From an uncultured Prevotella sp. (GTDB lineage Bacteria; Bacteroidota; Bacteroidia; Bacteroidales; Bacteroidaceae): DNA of 7,829 bases. How positions within the stretch are numbered: position 1 is the first letter of the stretch; the number at the start of each line of letters is the position of its first letter. The stretch lies in the NCBI GenBank assembly GCA_945863825.1, contig CAMBBY010000037.1, forward strand, positions 1 to 7,829. The letters are read 5' to 3'. The notes under the pieces were generated by a model that did no database searches, was not told the origin of the DNA, and saw only the letters and a program-made list of their open reading frames with translations. This document shows, in pieces, positions 6,539 to 7,829 of the stretch. A program made the position numbers and the translations under genes.

Positions 6539-7672
6539 ATGATAACAAGAAAACAAATTGCAGTTGCTACCTTAATGATATTAGGCACAACTGCCGCTAT
6601 GGCACAAGCCACTTACACTAATAAAGATGGCAATGAGTACACATTCAAGAAGCACGCATTCCTCAACTTGCAGGGTGGTGCTCAGTACACACTTGGTGAG
6701 GCTAAGTTTGGTGACTTGATCTCTCCTAACGTTCAGTTGGGTATCGGTTACCAGTTCTCTCCTGTCTTCGGTATGCGTTTGCAGGCTAACGGCTGGCAGA
6801 GCAAGGGGGGCTGGAATGGTTATAAGGCAACTAAGGATGGTACTCCTTATACCGCCGATTACAAGTTTAAGTATGTAGCACCAGGCTTGGACTTTATGTT
6901 CAACCTCTCCAACCTCTTCTGTGGTTGGAATCCTAACCGCGTGTTCAATGTAGCTGCGTTCGTAGGTGGTGGTGCAAACTTTGCTTGGGGCAATGACGAG
7001 GTGAATGAAATTGCCGCTAACATTAAGGACCAACACAACTATCTCTTGGAGTATCTCTGGGATGGTACTAAGGTTCGTCCTTTCGGTCGTGCTGGTATCG
7101 ACTTGGAGTTTAAGGTAAGCAAGTCTGTAAGCATCATGTTGGAAGGAAATGCCAACATCACTAGCGACAAATACAACTCTAAGAAAGCAGGTAACGCAGA
7201 CTGGTATTTCAACGCATTGGCCGGACTTCGCATCAATTTGGGCAAGAGCCACACCAAGACAGAGCCTGTAAAGGAAGCGCCAGTACCAGTACAGGAGTAT
7301 GTAAAACCAGAGCCAAAACCACAGCCAAAGGTTGAGGAGAAAAAGGTAGAAGAAATCAGACGTGATGTATTCTTCGTTATCAACTCTAACAAGATTGCTT
7401 CTAATGAAGAGAGCAAGATCAAAGAGGTGGTTGACTTCCTGAATGCTAACCCAGACGCAAAGGTAGTCGTAACAGGTTATGCAGATGCCGGCACAGGTAA
7501 TGACAGAATCAATGATGCGATTTCTGCAAAGCGTGCTGCAGCTGTAGTAAAGGCACTCAAAGAGAAATATGGTATTGAAGAATCCAGAATCACTGAAGAT
7601 TCAAAGGGTGCTCGTGTTCAACCATTCTCTGAGAATGACAAGAACCGTGTTTCTATCATGGTTGCTAAGTAA
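6539..7672 (+). CDS. OmpA-family outer-membrane protein
   Basis: This 377-aa protein probably links the outer membrane to peptidoglycan. A signal peptide spans residues 1-22 and ends AMA before Q23. Residues about 38-235 look like a small beta-barrel of alternating hydrophobic strands, closing with WYFNALAGLRINL. A Pro/Lys/Glu-rich linker follows at about 240-272. The C-terminal OmpA domain covers about 275-377 and contains TGYADAGTGNDRINDAISAKRAAAVV and the terminal NDKNRVSIMV block. D316 and R332 correspond to the residues that bind diaminopimelate in studied OmpA domains. The gene is intact, has its own likely promoter and ends at a strong terminator. It lies downstream of the S-layer-like lipoprotein, and a partnership in anchoring the surface layer is plausible but inferred. 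Product-family confidence is high. Confidence 0.95.
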   Translation: MITRKQIAVATLMILGTTAAMAQATYTNKDGNEYTFKKHAFLNLQGGAQYTLGEAKFGDLISPNVQLGIGYQFSPVFGMRLQANGWQSKGGWNGYKATKDGTPYTADYKFKYVAPGLDFMFNLSNLFCGWNPNRVFNVAAFVGGGANFAWGNDEVNEIAANIKDQHNYLLEYLWDGTKVRPFGRAGIDLEFKVSKSVSIMLEGNANITSDKYNSKKAGNADWYFNALAGLRINLGKSHTKTEPVKEAPVPVQEYVKPEPKPQPKVEEKKVEEIRRDVFFVINSNKIASNEESKIKEVVDFLNANPDAKVVVTGYADAGTGNDRINDAISAKRAAAVVKALKEKYGIEESRITEDSKGARVQPFSENDKNRVSIMVAK

Positions 7673-7723
7673 TGACATCTTGATAAAGAGCTTAGTAAGA
7701 TATTTACTATAGGTAATAAAAAG

Positions 7724-7770
7724 TCCGAAACAGATAGCTGATATGGCTTCTGTTTCGGATTACTTTTTTT
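7724..7770 (+). terminator. Intrinsic terminator of ompA
   Basis: The arms tccgaaacaga (7724-7734) and tctgtttcgga (7749-7759) are perfectly complementary. An inner agc/gct pair extends the stem past one bulged T. A run of seven T residues at 7764-7770 follows shortly after. This is a textbook rho-independent terminator located 52 bp after the ompA stop. Confidence 0.92.
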
Positions 7771-7797
7771 CTTATATTAATAAAGTTTAAAGTGGTC

Positions 7798-7816
7798 AAC
7801 TATATTTTTTATAGTT
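7798..7816. repeat. Small AT-rich inverted repeat near the window end
   Basis: aactata (7798-7804) and tatagtt (7810-7816) pair perfectly around five T residues. It may belong to regulation of a gene beyond the window. Nothing else is seen between the ompA terminator and the window end. Confidence 0.45.
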
Positions 7817-7829
7817 TCTATCAGAATAA

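Noticed and set aside
6581..7252. A 223-codon open frame on the minus strand opposite ompA
   Set aside because: It lies fully antisense to a clear OmpA gene, has Cys/Val-rich composition typical of a shadow frame, and has no promoter or recognisable motif.

Overview
The window looks like a chromosomal segment from a Bacteroidales bacterium, most likely a Prevotella/Segatella-type gut organism. The evidence is the Bacteroidetes -7 motif TAnnTTTG ahead of several genes, a surface lipoprotein whose lipobox is followed by an acidic stretch, a Bacteroidetes-type tyrosine recombinase, and an OmpA-family protein. Species assignment is inference; no rRNA or other marker gene is present. All supported genes are on the + strand.

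Layout. (1) 69-1133: tyrosine site-specific recombinase. (2) 1134-1255: short AT-rich intergenic region. It lies almost entirely between the arms of an imperfect inverted repeat (1142-1157 and 1253-1268) whose right arm covers the next start codon. (3) 1256-3204 plus 5768-6341: one large surface-lipoprotein gene with an N-terminal coiled coil and collagen-like Gly-X-Y repeats, split in two. (4) 3205-5759: a 2,555-bp IS66-family insertion sequence with 23-bp perfect terminal inverted repeats and an 8-bp target duplication (ggaaagac). It carries tnpA, tnpB and a tnpC broken by one in-frame stop. (5) 6539-7672: OmpA-family outer-membrane protein with its own likely promoter and a strong intrinsic terminator at 7724-7770.

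How it fits together. Removing the IS and one copy of the target duplication restores an uninterrupted 840-codon frame, so the insertion is the only lesion seen in the lipoprotein gene. As it stands, the left IS end supplies a stop codon and the gene can make only a 650-residue protein missing its last 190 residues. A terminator at the right end of the IS should stop transcription from entering the orphaned 3' part, while ompA can be read from its own promoter. The IS itself looks unable to move by its own transposase, because the stop in tnpC removes the third catalytic residue.

The most interesting hypothesis is that the recombinase, the inverted-repeat-flanked leader, the S-layer-like lipoprotein and the OmpA protein form a phase-variable cell-surface locus, and that the IS66 insertion has damaged its main surface product in this strain. 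The gene order and repeats are visible in the sequence; the inversion is inferred.
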